Positions 10,092 through 21,430 of a DNA stretch of 64,000 nucleotides are shown here, one piece after another. Where the stretch lies: contig OZ024748.1 of NCBI GenBank assembly GCA_964016885.1, positions 33,055,490 to 33,119,489 of the forward strand. Direction: 5' to 3'. Every line of letters begins with the position of its first letter. The stretch's first letter is position 1. This DNA is from Eledone cirrhosa. Lineage: Eukaryota; Mollusca; Cephalopoda; Octopoda; Eledonidae. The translations under genes and the position numbers were made by a program. The notes beneath the pieces were generated by a model. That model had not been told where the DNA came from. It saw nothing but the letters and a program-made list of their open reading frames with translations, and searched no databases.

Positions 10092-11545
10092 ATCATAGTT
10101 TTACGTCAGTTTTTCAATCCTGGCATGGGTCCTGTTAAGCACATCTCACCACTCGCTTGTTCCTTCGTCATTTTCTCTGTGAGTCTCAACAATTTGAGAT
10201 CAGCTCACCACATCTACCCTGGCCTCCCTTGGTCTACCTCTAGTACGGCTTCCCTCCTCTGGTATTCCATGGCACTTCTTTAACCAGTGATCACCATCCA
10301 TGCATATCACATATCCGTACCAAAGCAGTCTTCTCTCTTGCACACCACTTCGGTTTCCTCTGAAGTCCAATTTCTTCCTCATTTTATCCAAGCTCTGCCC
10401 TCCTCTCACATTTACGTTGCACATCCAACGAAGCATGGTTGCTCCATTTCTCTCCAGCTTATGCATGTCTTCTGCAGTTACTGCCAATGTTTCACTTCCA
10501 TGCAGTATTGCACTTTACACACAGGCATTGTACAGCCAACATTTTTGTACGTAGGGAGAAACCTTATTTTCCAACAGTGTAAGTAGCTCTCTAAACTTCA
10601 ATCCTATCCTCTCTTACGAAGCACCCTCCTCTGCTGCTAATTAGGTTACCTAGATAGCGGAAGCTATCATTGTGTACGGTTTATGTCTACTCCTTTTCTA
10701 CATATGCAGTAGGGTCACTTATTCTCTAGTTCTTTTATGGAGTCAGCGATAAGGACCAGATCATTCACATAGACTGTTTCCTGTGAAAAGCCATTCTTAA
10801 ACCCATTGGTTACGGCCTGGAGAACTATGATGAACAGCAGTGGGTTGTGAACTGAGCCATGATGAACACCTACCTGTACATTGAATTCCTCACTAAACTC
10901 CCTTCCTACTCTCACTTTACTGACAGCTCTTCTGTACATGGCTTGCACTGCTCTCACAAGCCATTCTTCTACACCTAAATTTCTGAAGGACCACCAGATA
11001 ACATAGTAAGGTACTCTGTCAAAGGCCTTTTCTAGATCTATAAAAGCTAAATATTGCAGCTTAATCTTGGCTAGGAATGTCTTTTGTAGTTGTGTCACTA
11101 ACAAGTTTCATCTGTAATCTCAAAGAGAAGGTCAATTATATGTGTGTGTGTGTTGAACATAAAACAAAAGTCTAAGATTGCTTCTTAATTTATTCTCTAC
11201 ATTCTTCAATCTCTCATAGTAACCTTTCCAGGCCTCTTTCTTTTTAGCATCAGTGGTGCTAAGTGTACCAGTGTCATTTCTAACACCTTTCCCTGTCTTG
11301 CAATGTGGAACACTTCACACCTCTGATTCTCACGTCTCAAGACTTTGGCAAATTTTCTTTTTTCAGCCTCTCTCTCTGTTATGTATACCTGTCTTTTAGC
11401 TTCTCTCTTAGCTACCTGGTCCTGGTCTGATACTCCTATTTTTCCAGTCTTTCCATGCCTGTCATTTATCTTTAACCCTTTATAATTTAAACTGGCCGTA
11501 TCCAGCCAGAATTCTCTCACCTCGGCTGTACTGGTCGCTCATATT
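10092..11545 (-). mobile_element. RTE-A LINE remnant
   Basis: Minus-strand RTE-clade LINE starting at an (ATC) tail near 10092. C-terminal GRPR region with LERNGATMLRWMCNVNV (10200-10487). Reverse transcriptase (10715-11104) with DLEKAFDRVP and GVHHGSVHNPLLF, where the catalytic YADD has become YVND. Endonuclease-RT linker with RREAKRQ-like sequence at 11206-11520. Frames are interrupted, and about 100 bp of unrelated sequence sits at 11105-11205. Inactive. Confidence 0.85.
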
Positions 11546-12235
11546 GATGTTAATGTATTGTCGTCAAAATAAGTAATATCAAAATCTCATAGATTCAATA
11601 TTATGTGCGATAAAGACTTTACCATGAAAATATAAATAGTAAATATAGAGTAATGTAAATGCTACAGGGTTAATAGCTCTATCTACTGTGCTGTTTCACC
11701 ACTAGGTCACCCTCTGCCTGGCTGGTACTTTGTTCTACCCACAAGTCTCATCAATTATTCCAAAGAAATTGTCAACTATATATGCATTTGTGGGTATTGA
11801 ACATTGAAAATAAAACAAAAGTCTGAGATATGGTTCATTGTTTACGATCACTTCAGAGGGTTGATTGATCATGGTAAATCAATATATTGATATGGTGTGA
11901 TTGATCAGGGATTTTGAGACTAGAAATAGTTAGTGACATGACAACTACCTGTTTGTCAATACATCAACTAAATCGTAAAACAATGAACTAATTAAGAACA
12001 TATCTTTGTCTCCAGTTTTATTTTCATTGTTCAAAACACACACACACATATATATAAATGACTTTGTAACTCTAAAAGAATCTTTGAAGGAACCTTATGT
12101 GATGAGATCCTACTACAAAAACTATAACTTTCACCACCCAATCTTGTTGAAATCATCTCTTCAAGGCTGCAATGAGTTCTAACAATGTTATCGGTCTCTA
12201 CCTAAACACTTGAATACTAGTATATATATATCATA
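11546..12235. other. Non-coding spacer with a foldback at about 11770-12050
   Basis: No gene. Segments near 11775-11850 (GTATTGAACATTGAAAATAA, GTTCATTGTTTACGAT) are found in reverse complement at 11975-12035 (ATCGTAAAACAATGAAC, TTTTCATTGTTCAAAAC). This suggests a small foldback or MITE. Related bases also appear at 11140-11185. Confidence 0.5.
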
Positions 12236-13515
12236 ATCTCATTTTACGTCCGTTTTTCCCTGCTTGCAAGGATGGGATGGGTCTTATTCAGCATCTCTCC
12301 ACTTGTTACGGTTCTCTGTCATCTCCTCTGTGAATTTCAGTGATCTAAGGTCCTCTCCCACCACCTCCGCCCATGTTTTACGTGGTCTACCTCTTCTACT
12401 GGGATTTCTGGGCACTTCTTTACCAGGGGTCATCCTCCATGCGCATCACATGTCCATACCATCTCAGTCTTCTCTCTTGCACACCCTCTTATACCCAGTT
12501 TTTTTCTCAACTCGTCTATGCTTGGTTGTTCACACACATTGACATTGCCCATCCAACGGAGCATGCTTGCTTCATTTCTCTCCAACTGTCGCATATCCTT
12601 TGCAGTTGCTGTCCATGTCTTACTACCATGCAGCATCGCGCATCTCTCACAGGCATCATATAACCGTCCTTTCGTATGCAGGGAGAAACCCTTCTTTGTC
12701 AACAGAGAAAGCAGCTCCCTAAACTTTTCCAACCCGTCTTTATTCTGGATACTATAGCCTTGGAACACCCCCCTCCCATGCTAATCTGATCACATAGGTA
12801 CCGGAAGCTATCAACCACTTCTATAGAACCCACCTGCATTTGAAAAATGCGTCTATCACTGCGACTTCTACTGTCTAATTTCCCTGTTCATCTACTGCAT
12901 ATGTAGTTTTCCCTACCTGTTAGTTTGCCTACTACCCCACTACATCTCTTGTGCACCCAAGATCTGCATTGCGTACATTTTATAGAATTTATGCCAGTTC
13001 CTTTTCTGCATATCGAACATAGCCATTTCTCTGATGGAATCAGAGTTTTGTCCTCTCTTCCACTTATCAACACTTTTGTTTTAGCTATGTTCTCTCTCAG
13101 TCCTCTTGCTTCCAACTGCTGTTTCCATAGGCAGAATTTATTCTCTAGCTCCTCTACTGATCATCAGCATAGAGAAGTTCCCATGGGCATCCAGTCTTAA
13201 ACTCCTCTGTTATGGCTTGGAGGACTATAATGAACAAGAGTGGGCTGAGGACCGAACCTTGATTTACACCTACTTGCATCTGGAATTCCTCACTAAACTC
13301 CATTCCTATTCTCACTTTACTGACAGCACCCCTGTACATAGCTTGCACTGTCCTTACAAGCCATTCCTCTACACCTAGTTTCATTAGGGACCACCAGATG
13401 ACAGATCGGGGTACCCTATCAAAGGCCTTCTTTAGTTTAACAACAGCTAAGTATAGTGGCTTATTCTTCTCTAATAACCTCTCTTGCAGTTGCCTCACTA
13501 CCAAACATATACAAT
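12236..13515 (-). mobile_element. RTE-B LINE remnant
   Basis: Same orientation and family group as RTE-A. C-terminal region with LERNEASMLRWMGNVNV (12430-12768). PHD-like finger CSICRKGTGINSIKCTQC followed by WVHKRCSG (12888-13115). Reverse transcriptase C-terminal half with KKAFDRVPRSVIWWSL and an intact LLYADD (13154-13534), after which the frame breaks. The 5' part is missing; the element is truncated near 13515 against PLE-C1. Confidence 0.85.
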
Positions 13516-13549
13516 AAAATATAAGTGCGTACAACGCATATAACTGTAA

Positions 13550-14600
13550 AAAAAACCCACGAATATATCACCAACACATCAAACCAACCATAATACTAAA
13601 ATAAACCACAACAAACCACCATCTCCTTCACATATAACAAGTCAAATAAATTCCACACCAAATTTGACTAACTCCCTCGATATAATATTCACGAATGGTT
13701 GTAACTGTAGAAACAAAAGAAATTGCCCATTAAAGGGAAATTGTCTTATTAATAACATAGTCTATAAATGTAAAATTAGCACTAATGACTCCACTTATTC
13801 ATATATAGGAGCTACATCTAACCAATTTAAAGTAAGATTTAATACCCACAAACATAGTTTTAAAAATGCTGCATTAGCTAATACAACATCCTTGGCTGAA
13901 ACAATTAATAATTATAGAAAAAAGAATATCGATTACAACCTGACCTGGAAGCTGCTCAAAAGGGCCACCCCTTATCAAAATAACAGATATGAGTGTAGAT
14001 TATGTTCCCAGGAACTTTTTGAAATAATGAAATCTAAGGATGAAATAATGAAATGTATTAAATAAGCGACAAGAACTAATTTTATCTTGCAATCATAGAA
14101 TTAGAAAAACTTTCAAATATTATAAACCTAATTAATATACACCTTACACTTATATTTTACATATTATAATTTGTTTCTTTAATTTAGTTAACCTATAATT
14201 AGTACTTTACTACAGAGATCTTCATAATTTTATTTCCCTCTTACAGCTCTCTTTTCCTAAAATTAATACCTAAAAGTATACATATAAATTAATTTAATTT
14301 CCTGTTATGAATCTAGATTCCTTGTAGTTTATATAAGATTGGTATTTCTAACTACGACCCTTATCCCAAAATTTTATTTTCCTTCGTTTTTAACAACATT
14401 CTTTAATAACATCTAATTCTTATTTATCACATCCATATGAAGTAATATAAATTTATCTCTATAAGTATACCTATCAATTAATTTAATTTCTTGTTATAGA
14501 TCTAGATTCCTTGTGGTTTAAATAAGATTGGTATTTCTCACTTACCCTAAAATTTTACTTTCCTTCATTTTTAACACTATTCTTTAATAACATCAATTTT
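13550..14600 (+). mobile_element. PLE-C1, 5'-truncated (nuclease plus 3' region)
   Basis: Coding remnant to 14065 followed by an AT-rich 3' region. A duplication of about 190 bp (14274-14430 and 14465-14600) is marked by AATTAATTTAATTTC and TCTAGATTCCTTGT in each half. Confidence 0.7.
13562..14065 (+). pseudogene. GIY-YIG nuclease domain of PLE-C1 (5'-truncated)
   Basis: The frame is open from about 13562 to the stop at 14063-14065, with no reverse transcriptase upstream. An Asn-rich linker leads to NGCNCRNKRNCPLKGNCL (Cys cluster typical of the PLE pre-nuclease linker), then NNIVYKCKIS and YSYIGATSNQFKVRFNTH (the GIY-YIG core). LKRATPY and a final CRLC pair end it. Domain order matches the C-terminus of PLE proteins. 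The frame itself is intact, so this domain alone could still be expressed if transcribed. Confidence 0.75.
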
Positions 14601-14911
14601 CATGTACCTTTCACCCGGCTTGACCTCTTTTCATCCCCAAAGTATTCTTTCTATTCAAAACATAAGTAGGCACCCCTCTACCCCTAAATTAAATTTCTAT
14701 TACTACTATTCTATCAACTCTTACTACTTTTCTATTGGTCAATTCAAAAATCTTTTCCCAAACAGACCTATTATATTAAATCTTTGTTGTTTTTTTTCAA
14801 TAAACAAATCTCATCATTTCTGAAGACAGCATATATATGTGAAGGTGTGTATATTTCCTCTGATAGTTTGTAAGAGTTTTACATAGATCTATATAATATA
14901 TACCAACACAC
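14601..14911. other. Intergenic, nothing recognised
   Basis: AT-rich spacer. A 73-codon plus-strand frame (14602-14823) has no recognisable family and is judged non-coding. It ends at the 5' truncation point of RTE-C. Confidence 0.5.
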
Positions 14912-16612
14912 CAGGTCATGAAAGTAACAGAAAGAGTTATAGCACAGTTGATTAGGGACCGGGTGAAAATAGACGAGATGCAATTTGGGTTTGTACCAGG
15001 AAGAGGCACCACTGATGCCCTCTTCCTTGTGAGGCAATTACAGGAAAAGTACCTAGCTAAAAGTAAGCCACTCTACTTGGCATTTGTCGACCTTGAGAAA
15101 GCCTTTGACAGAGTTCCACGTGCTGTAATCTGGTGGGCTCTTAGAAAACTAGGAGTAGATGAATGGCTTGTGAAAGTGGTACAAGCCATGTATAGGGGAG
15201 CAGTCAGCAAAGTTAGGATTAGCAATGAGTATAGCGAGGAATTTAGCGTACAGGTTGAGGTCCACCAGGGCTCTGTTCTTAGCCCCCCTCCTGTTCATCA
15301 TAGTCCTGCAGGCAATAACGGAGGAGTTTAAGACCGGATGCCCATGGGAACTCCTGTATGCTGATGACCTCGCACTCATAGCTGAATCTATGGTAGAACT
15401 AGAGAATAAATTCCAAACTTGGAAGCAGGGACTAGAAAGAAAGGGTCTCAAAGTCAACATGACAAAGACTAAGGTCCTTGTAAGTAGACGAGAAAACAGA
15501 ACCCAGATCCTCTCAGAGAAATGGCCTTGCTCAGTATGTAGGAAAGGTGTAGGTAGGAACTCCATTCTCTGCCCCAAATGCAAACAATGGGTACACAAGA
15601 GATGTAGCGGGATCCTAGGAAGCTTAATTAAGAATGTAGGCTTCACATGCAGCAGCTGTGCTGAGACAGCAAACAGCCACAGGAAACAAGTACCACAAAT
15701 CTCTGGGAGGACTCTGTAGAAACAGTAGACAGCTTCTACTACCTAGGTGACCGAATTAGCAGCGGAGGTGGGTGTTCAGAAAGTACAATAACTAGGATAA
15801 GAACGGGATGGAAGAAGTTTAGGGAACTACTACCACTGCTAGCTGCAAAAGGCTTCTCCCTCAGAATGAAAGGCAGACTGTATGATGCGTGTATCCGAAC
15901 AGCAATGTTGCATGGTAGTGAGACCTGGGCGTTGAAGGTGGAAGACTTACGTAGATTAGAGAGAAACGAAGCCTCCATGCTCCGATGGATGTGTAACAGT
16001 AATATACGTGAACGACAAAGCATAAATGAATTGAGAGAGAGACTGAGCACAAGAGGAATCAAATGCTGTGTGCAGGAGAGGCGGTTGCGCTGGTATGGGC
16101 ATGTGATGCGTATGAAGGATGACAGCTGCATAAAAAGGTGCAGAGCACTAGAAGTTGATGGAAACCGCGGAGTGGGGAGACCCAAGATGACCTGGGATGA
16201 GGTGATAAAAGCGGACCTTACCCAATTACACTTCTCAAAGGCAATGACACACGACCGTGACCTCTGGCGTCACACAGTAATACAGAGTACCCGACCTCCC
16301 ATGGGTACAAGCTGAAGCATATAGACAATATGCCCCCACACCCCCCACCGCAAGGTGGTCGTGGAGGTGCCATGCAAAAAAGCACCCAGCCCACACTGTA
16401 AAGTGGGCGTGTAGGCGCCACGAAAAAGCACCCAGCACTCACTGTAAATGAGGTTGGTGTTAGGAAGGGCATCCAGCTGTAGAAATCAAGCCAAATCAGT
16501 TCCTGTATGAGCAAGGCATGGTCAGCCGACCAGACACTGCCCACAACAGGACAACCCGTCTAACCCATGCTAGCGTGGAAGAACGGACGTAAAACGGTGA
16601 TGATGATGATGA
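14912..16612 (+). mobile_element. RTE-C LINE, 5'-truncated
   Basis: Starts abruptly inside the reverse transcriptase domain and runs through the full C-terminus and 3' UTR to a GATGATGATGATG tail at about 16600. 5' truncation is the usual outcome of target-primed reverse transcription. Tail-to-tail with the intact RTE-D, 220 bp away. Confidence 0.9.
14918..16315 (+). pseudogene. RTE-C reverse transcriptase and C-terminus, frameshifted
   Basis: RT fingers and palm: MQFGFVPGRGTTDALFLVRQ, LEKAFDRVP, VHQGSVLSP, then a frameshift in a C run at about 15285. It continues with LLYADDLALIAESM, the PHD-like finger (CSVCRKG, CPKCKQWVHKRCSG) and a stop at 15717-15719. After that come YYLGDRISSGGGCSES, HGSETWAL, LERNEASMLRWMC and GRPKMTWDEV. 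Few lesions, so a fairly young copy close in sequence to RTE-D. Confidence 0.85.
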
Positions 16613-16833
16613 CACATATATATCCTAGAAACGATCGTAAAATGATGAATTTTTTAATATAAGGAACTTGTTCTTTGTTTTTATTAATTTATCTTAACTC
16701 TGTTTTCCTATGATTTCCATCGAAAATTTTTGAATGCATCTTCTCTTTTCATGATATTTGGATTACATTGAGTTCTTCATACGGATTGGACACTACCGTA
16801 TATTTTGTTAGATTTATCTATATATATATTTAT
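16613..16833. other. Spacer between two LINE tails
   Basis: AT-rich sequence with no recognised feature, separating the 3' ends of RTE-C (plus) and RTE-D (minus). Confidence 0.5.
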
Positions 16834-19800
16834 ATCATCATCATCATCATCATCATCATCGTTTAACGTCCGTGTTCCACGCTTGCATGGGTTTGGACGG
16901 GGGTAGTCCCACTTGAGGCAAGAGTGATTGTCTTGCTCGCATAGGACTGTCTGGCAGGTTTTCTACAGTTGGATGCCCTTCCTAACACCAACCACATTTA
17001 CAGTGTGGGTCTGGGAGGTTTTTACCGTGTTGCCTACACGGCCACATTACAGCGTGGACTGTGTGTTTTTTTTGTCGTGACACCTACACGATCTCATTTG
17101 TTTTGGCCTGGATGGTGTGGCACCAACATAACTTTACATAGAAGGGGGCGGTGTGGATGGGGTGGGGGTGGTGGGACGGGGGTGTATTTTGTTAGAGATG
17201 CCTACTGACTGTAGTAGGTTTTACTTTGTATTTAGGTAAGGCGGGTCTTCTCTATTACTGAGTACCGCCAAAGGTCTCGGTCCAGTGACATTGTCTTGGT
17301 GAGGTGTAACTGTGTGAGGTCGGAGTTTATCAGCTCGTCCCAGGTTTTTCTGGGTCTGCCTATTCCGTGGCTACCGTCTATCTTTATTGCCCTGCACTTT
17401 GTTATACAGCTATTGTCCTTCATACGCATCACGTGACCATACCAACGTAGCCTTCTCTCTAGTAAACAACATCTGATCCCTCTTATTTCTAATTTTTTCC
17501 TTAGTTCGTTTATGCTTTGTCGTTCACGTATATTACTATTACACATCCAGCGGAGCATGCAAGCTTCGTTTCTCTCTAGTCTGCATATATCCTCTGCGCA
17601 CAATGCCCAGGTCTCACTGCCATGCAACATTGCTGTTCGTATGCAGGCATCGTACAACCTGCCTTTCATTTTTAGGGAGAACCCTTTAGCGGCTAATAGT
17701 GGTATAAGCTCTCTGAACTTTTTCCACCCAGTTCTGACTCTAGCTACTGTACTTTCAGAGCACCCTCCCCCACTGCTGATTTTGTGACCCAGGTAACGGA
17801 AGCTGTCCACTATTTCTATAGAACCCTCTGCGCAGTTGAAAGAGCTAGTATTTTGTGGGCACTTGCTGCTACTTATTGCCCCAGAACACTGGCCACATGT
17901 AAAATCTATGTTCTTAGTTAGCTTACCTGTGATCCCACTACATCTTTTATGAACCCAAACTTTGCATTTGGGACACAAAATGGAATTTCTACCTACGCCT
18001 TTCCTACACTCTGCGCATGGCCACTTCCCGGAGGGGACCGCCGCCTTATTTTCTTTCTTACAAACTAGAACTTTAGTCTTAGCCAGGTTAATTTTAAGGC
18101 CTTTTGATTCTAGCCCGCGCTTCCATGTTTGGAATTTCTTCTCTAGCTCGGCCATTGATTCAGCTATGAGCGTTAGATCGTCTGCGTATAGGAGTTCCCA
18201 TGGGCAGCCGGTCTTGAACTCCACTGTTATAGCCTGGAGGGCAATAATAAATAGTAGGGGGCTAAGAACAGAGCCCTGATGAACACCAACTTTTACACTA
18301 AACTCTTCACTATATTCGTTGTTAATTCTAACCTTGCTGACTGTTTCTTTATACATGGCTTGTATAGCTCTCACAAGCCATTCATCGACACCTAGTTTTC
18401 TAAGAGCCCACCAGATAATGGAATGGGGGACTCTGTCGAAGGCCTTCTCCAAGTCGACGAAAGCTAAGTATAGGGGTTTACTTTTAGCTAGGTACTTCTC
18501 CTGTAGTTGTCGTACAATGAAAAGAGCGTCTGTGGTACTTTTTCCTGACACAAACCCGAACTGCATTTCATCTAGATCAATTCGCTCTCTGATTAGTTGC
18601 GCTATTACTTTTTCTGTGACCTTCATGACCTGGTCGATTAATTTAATGTCTCTATAGTTACTCCTATCTAGGGCATCTCCTTTACCCTTATAACAGTTAA
18701 CGATAATGCTGCTACGCCAGTCCTTCGGAACAACCCCATTCTGTATGACTTGGTTGACTATCCGGGTGACCATGGTGTGTCCCACTGTACCAGATGCCTT
18801 CAGCATCTCGGCAACTATTTCCGAAGGCCCAGCCGCCTTGCCTGTTTTCATATCTTTGATTGCCTTACTTATTTTACTACCCTCGACTAACACTGCTGGT
18901 CCCTCTATTGGGTCGATGTGGGGGAGACTGTCTTTCTCCCATTTATTCTCCTCATTGAGTAGCCTTTCATAGTGACACTTCCAAGCTACCTTCTTATCGG
19001 CGTCGGTGATGGCAAGTACGCCGTCATCGTTAAGTACACACTTCTCCCCGACAATATCACTGTTTTCCTTGACACATTGCCTGGCAATCCTGAACACCTC
19101 ACGTTTTTGGTTCTCACGTTGTAGAACATGCTTGAACTTTCTTTCCTCTGCTTCCCTTCTTGCGAAGTACACTTGTCTCCTAGCTTCCCTCCTGGCCACT
19201 TGATAGTCTTCTCTGCTACCCCCATCCCGCCATACTTTCCAAGCCTGCTTTTTGGCCTTAATTGACCCCTCCACCTTACTGTTCCACCACCATGTTACTC
19301 TCCTCCTGCCTACAGGCCTGCTCCAGCCACAGACTTCGTCTGTCGCCGTCAGCAGGTTTGCTTTCAGGAATTCCCACTGTTCCTCTACCTTGTACGACTC
19401 TATTTGCTCTTCCTTACTGTCGAAAGCATCAAGTAATATGCTTTGGAATTTATTTTTGGCTGTGGGGTCCTTTAGCTTCCATATTTTTCTCCTGAGGGTA
19501 GTCCTCTTCTGTTGCCTAGTACGTCTCGTCCTGACTATTAGGTCGCTAATTATCAGTCTATGTTGGGAGGTGCATTCTTCATGGGGGAGGGATTTAGTGT
19601 TTACAACTGTCACTTTGTCACGTCTTCTGGTAAGGATATAATCTACCTGGCTGGTATGTGCCCCTGATCTGTAGGTGATCAAGTGATTGTCTCGTTTTTT
19701 GAAGTTAGTGTTGCAGATAGTTAGGTTATTTGCGTCACAGAATTCCAGGATTCTGGAGCCTTCCTCATTTCTAGTACCAAACCCATAGCCTCCATGGATT

Positions 19801-20700
19801 TCGTCGTAGCCGTCACAATGTTGTCCAACGTGACCGTTTAGGTCGCCTGCAATAATTATATAGTCACTGTCGGTTATTTGGGAGGTAGTGAGTATCAGTG
19901 TCTCATAGAATCTGTCTTTTATAGTGCTGGGCAGTCCGGATTGGGGTGCGTACGCGGATATTACTGTCACCGTGGTTCTATTGAGGACAAGTCTTATTTT
20001 AATTATTCTGTCGTTCACTCTATTTACGTCTATTATCTTATCTGCCCACTTTTCTGCTACTATGATTCCTACCCCACCCAGCCCATTGTCATTTCCCACC
20101 CAGAAAAGCTTATAGCATCGTTTTCTACCCACAATGAATCTAGCAGATCCACCCCTCCACCTGGTCTCTTGAATACAACAAACATCGACCTCCTTACGTT
20201 CAAGCATTTCTACAACCTCGTTAGAGCGACCCTTTAGGGTGCCTACATTCAAGGTACCAAATCTGAAGTTTTGGATTGCGTTTGGGGGGTGGGAAAGGTG
20301 GGGAGAGGGGGGAGATGGGGTTGTGTTAGCCATCCGCGGCCGAAACAAAGAGGCATGTTCGCATTCTCGTCCACGAGGTGTGTTTGTCTTTAACTTTGGC
20401 ATTGTCGCTGAGCGTCCAGATTTTTCTCTCTTCAACTCTCCGGAATTCCGTAGTCCCTCCATCCTACATACCGAAGGCGACCAGGTAAGCGATAGTATAG
20501 GCCTCTGGCTTATGATTGGTCCACGTGATAATAATGGTGGTGCGTGGGGGCGGGAGGGAGGGGTGTTGAGTTGTTAGCGAGAAGAATAGGTTTAAGTTAG
20601 ATCCTAGTATTTTACGAACGTAAACAAAAATACAAGATTTGTTTAGCTTGATACGCCAAAAACTTCCGTATCTTACAATCGTGACAAAATACAAGAGATT
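16834..20700 (-). mobile_element. RTE-D, apparently full-length autonomous LINE
   Basis: Consists of an uninterrupted ORF (17232-20462, minus), a 3' UTR (16861-17231) with GTTTAACGTCCGTGTTCC, and an (ATC)n tail at 16834-16860. The 5' UTR extends upstream of 20462 by an undetermined amount (end placed at about 20700). RTE-type LINEs usually end in short tandem repeats such as this. No target duplication was identified because the 5' end is not defined. Confidence 0.85.
17232..20462 (-). CDS. RTE-clade LINE polyprotein: AP endonuclease, reverse transcriptase, PHD-like finger
   Basis: 1076 codons without a stop. Residues about 65-310 form an exonuclease-endonuclease-phosphatase fold, with FGTLNVGTL (metal-binding Asn), QETRWRG (catalytic Glu), AGDLNGHVG, SQVDYILTRR and SQHRL (terminal His). 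Reverse transcriptase covers about 560-800 with MQFGFVSGKST, DLEKAFDRVP, VHQGSVLSPLLF and the catalytic LLYADDLTLIAES at about 755-765. A Cys/His cluster at about 815-860 (CAECRKG, CPKCKVWVHKRCSG, FTCGQC) looks like a PHD/RING-type finger. The C-terminus has GRPRKTWDE. All catalytic motifs are intact, in contrast to every other LINE here. Start is the first ATG; residues 1-60 are Pro/Ser-rich and uncertain. The enzyme would nick DNA and reverse-transcribe its own mRNA. Confidence 0.92.
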   Translation of the reverse strand: MEGLRNSGELKREKSGRSATMPKLKTNTPRGRECEHASLFRPRMANTTPSPPSPHLSHPPNAIQNFRFGTLNVGTLKGRSNEVVEMLERKEVDVCCIQETRWRGGSARFIVGRKRCYKLFWVGNDNGLGGVGIIVAEKWADKIIDVNRVNDRIIKIRLVLNRTTVTVISAYAPQSGLPSTIKDRFYETLILTTSQITDSDYIIIAGDLNGHVGQHCDGYDEIHGGYGFGTRNEEGSRILEFCDANNLTICNTNFKKRDNHLITYRSGAHTSQVDYILTRRRDKVTVVNTKSLPHEECTSQHRLIISDLIVRTRRTRQQKRTTLRRKIWKLKDPTAKNKFQSILLDAFDSKEEQIESYKVEEQWEFLKANLLTATDEVCGWSRPVGRRRVTWWWNSKVEGSIKAKKQAWKVWRDGGSREDYQVARREARRQVYFARREAEERKFKHVLQRENQKREVFRIARQCVKENSDIVGEKCVLNDDGVLAITDADKKVAWKCHYERLLNEENKWEKDSLPHIDPIEGPAVLVEGSKISKAIKDMKTGKAAGPSEIVAEMLKASGTVGHTMVTRIVNQVIQNGVVPKDWRSSIIVNCYKGKGDALDRSNYRDIKLIDQVMKVTEKVIAQLIRERIDLDEMQFGFVSGKSTTDALFIVRQLQEKYLAKSKPLYLAFVDLEKAFDRVPHSIIWWALRKLGVDEWLVRAIQAMYKETVSKVRINNEYSEEFSVKVGVHQGSVLSPLLFIIALQAITVEFKTGCPWELLYADDLTLIAESMAELEKKFQTWKRGLESKGLKINLAKTKVLVCKKENKAAVPSGKWPCAECRKGVGRNSILCPKCKVWVHKRCSGITGKLTKNIDFTCGQCSGAISSSKCPQNTSSFNCAEGSIEIVDSFRYLGHKISSGGGCSESTVARVRTGWKKFRELIPLLAAKGFSLKMKGRLYDACIRTAMLHGSETWALCAEDICRLERNEACMLRWMCNSNIRERQSINELRKKLEIRGIRCCLLERRLRWYGHVMRMKDNSCITKCRAIKIDGSHGIGRPRKTWDELINSDLTQLHLTKTMSLDRDLWRYSVIEKTRLT

Positions 20701-20890
20701 TGTTTTGGAAAATACAGGAGGAAATAGGTTTAGAGGGACTATGGAATAAGCGGATGTTAGAAAGCTAGAAAAATGAGTACATTACATTTTACCATGAAAG
20801 AGAATCTGCCACGAATTGGCGAAAGTGAGTTACTTTATCTTATATATGTATATGGATAGAGAGAGAGAGGGGGGGGGGGGGTTTGACCGC

Positions 20891-20937
<47 letters not shown>

Positions 20938-21430
20938 TGATACCTTGAGATATGAGTTTAATTCGTTCCGTGACCGAGCTCGTAACTCAATTTACTCGTA
21001 TCTCAAATCACTTTTCCCCATTGAAATTAACTGAAATGCCATTAATCCGTTCTGACCCCCGAAAACCACACCAATTTATTTATGTTACGTTTTTTTAATA
21101 AGCAAAATATACTTTATAAATAACAAATAATGTATAATGAAATAAAAACATAATAAAAGAGAATGTAAAGGAATAAACTGAATTTATTAAGTGTATTTAC
21201 CTTGAAGATGAGACGAAAAAGCTGGCGGTGGTGGAGGAGATTGGCAGGGGTGGAGGAGAATGACGGGGGAGGCTGTAAATGTTTTTAGTTTTGCGCTCTA
21301 TCTCTTAACTTGACTTACTCACTACACAGTTAATGCTATTTTTTATTGCTAAATTTACTTACACACTATGCTGCACCTAATCGCTAAACTTAATTTTTCT
21401 TTTTTTTTTCTTTTCGTGCCGTATGGTACT

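Noticed and set aside
14821..14865. CTGAAGA near 14831 as another hammerhead at a PLE end
   Set aside because: No GAAA follows the putative stem II and no stem I pairing was found.
20463..20700. Hepatitis-delta-like ribozyme in the RTE-D 5' UTR
   Set aside because: Some LINEs carry one, but no convincing double-pseudoknot pairing could be traced by eye, and the element's 5' border is unknown.
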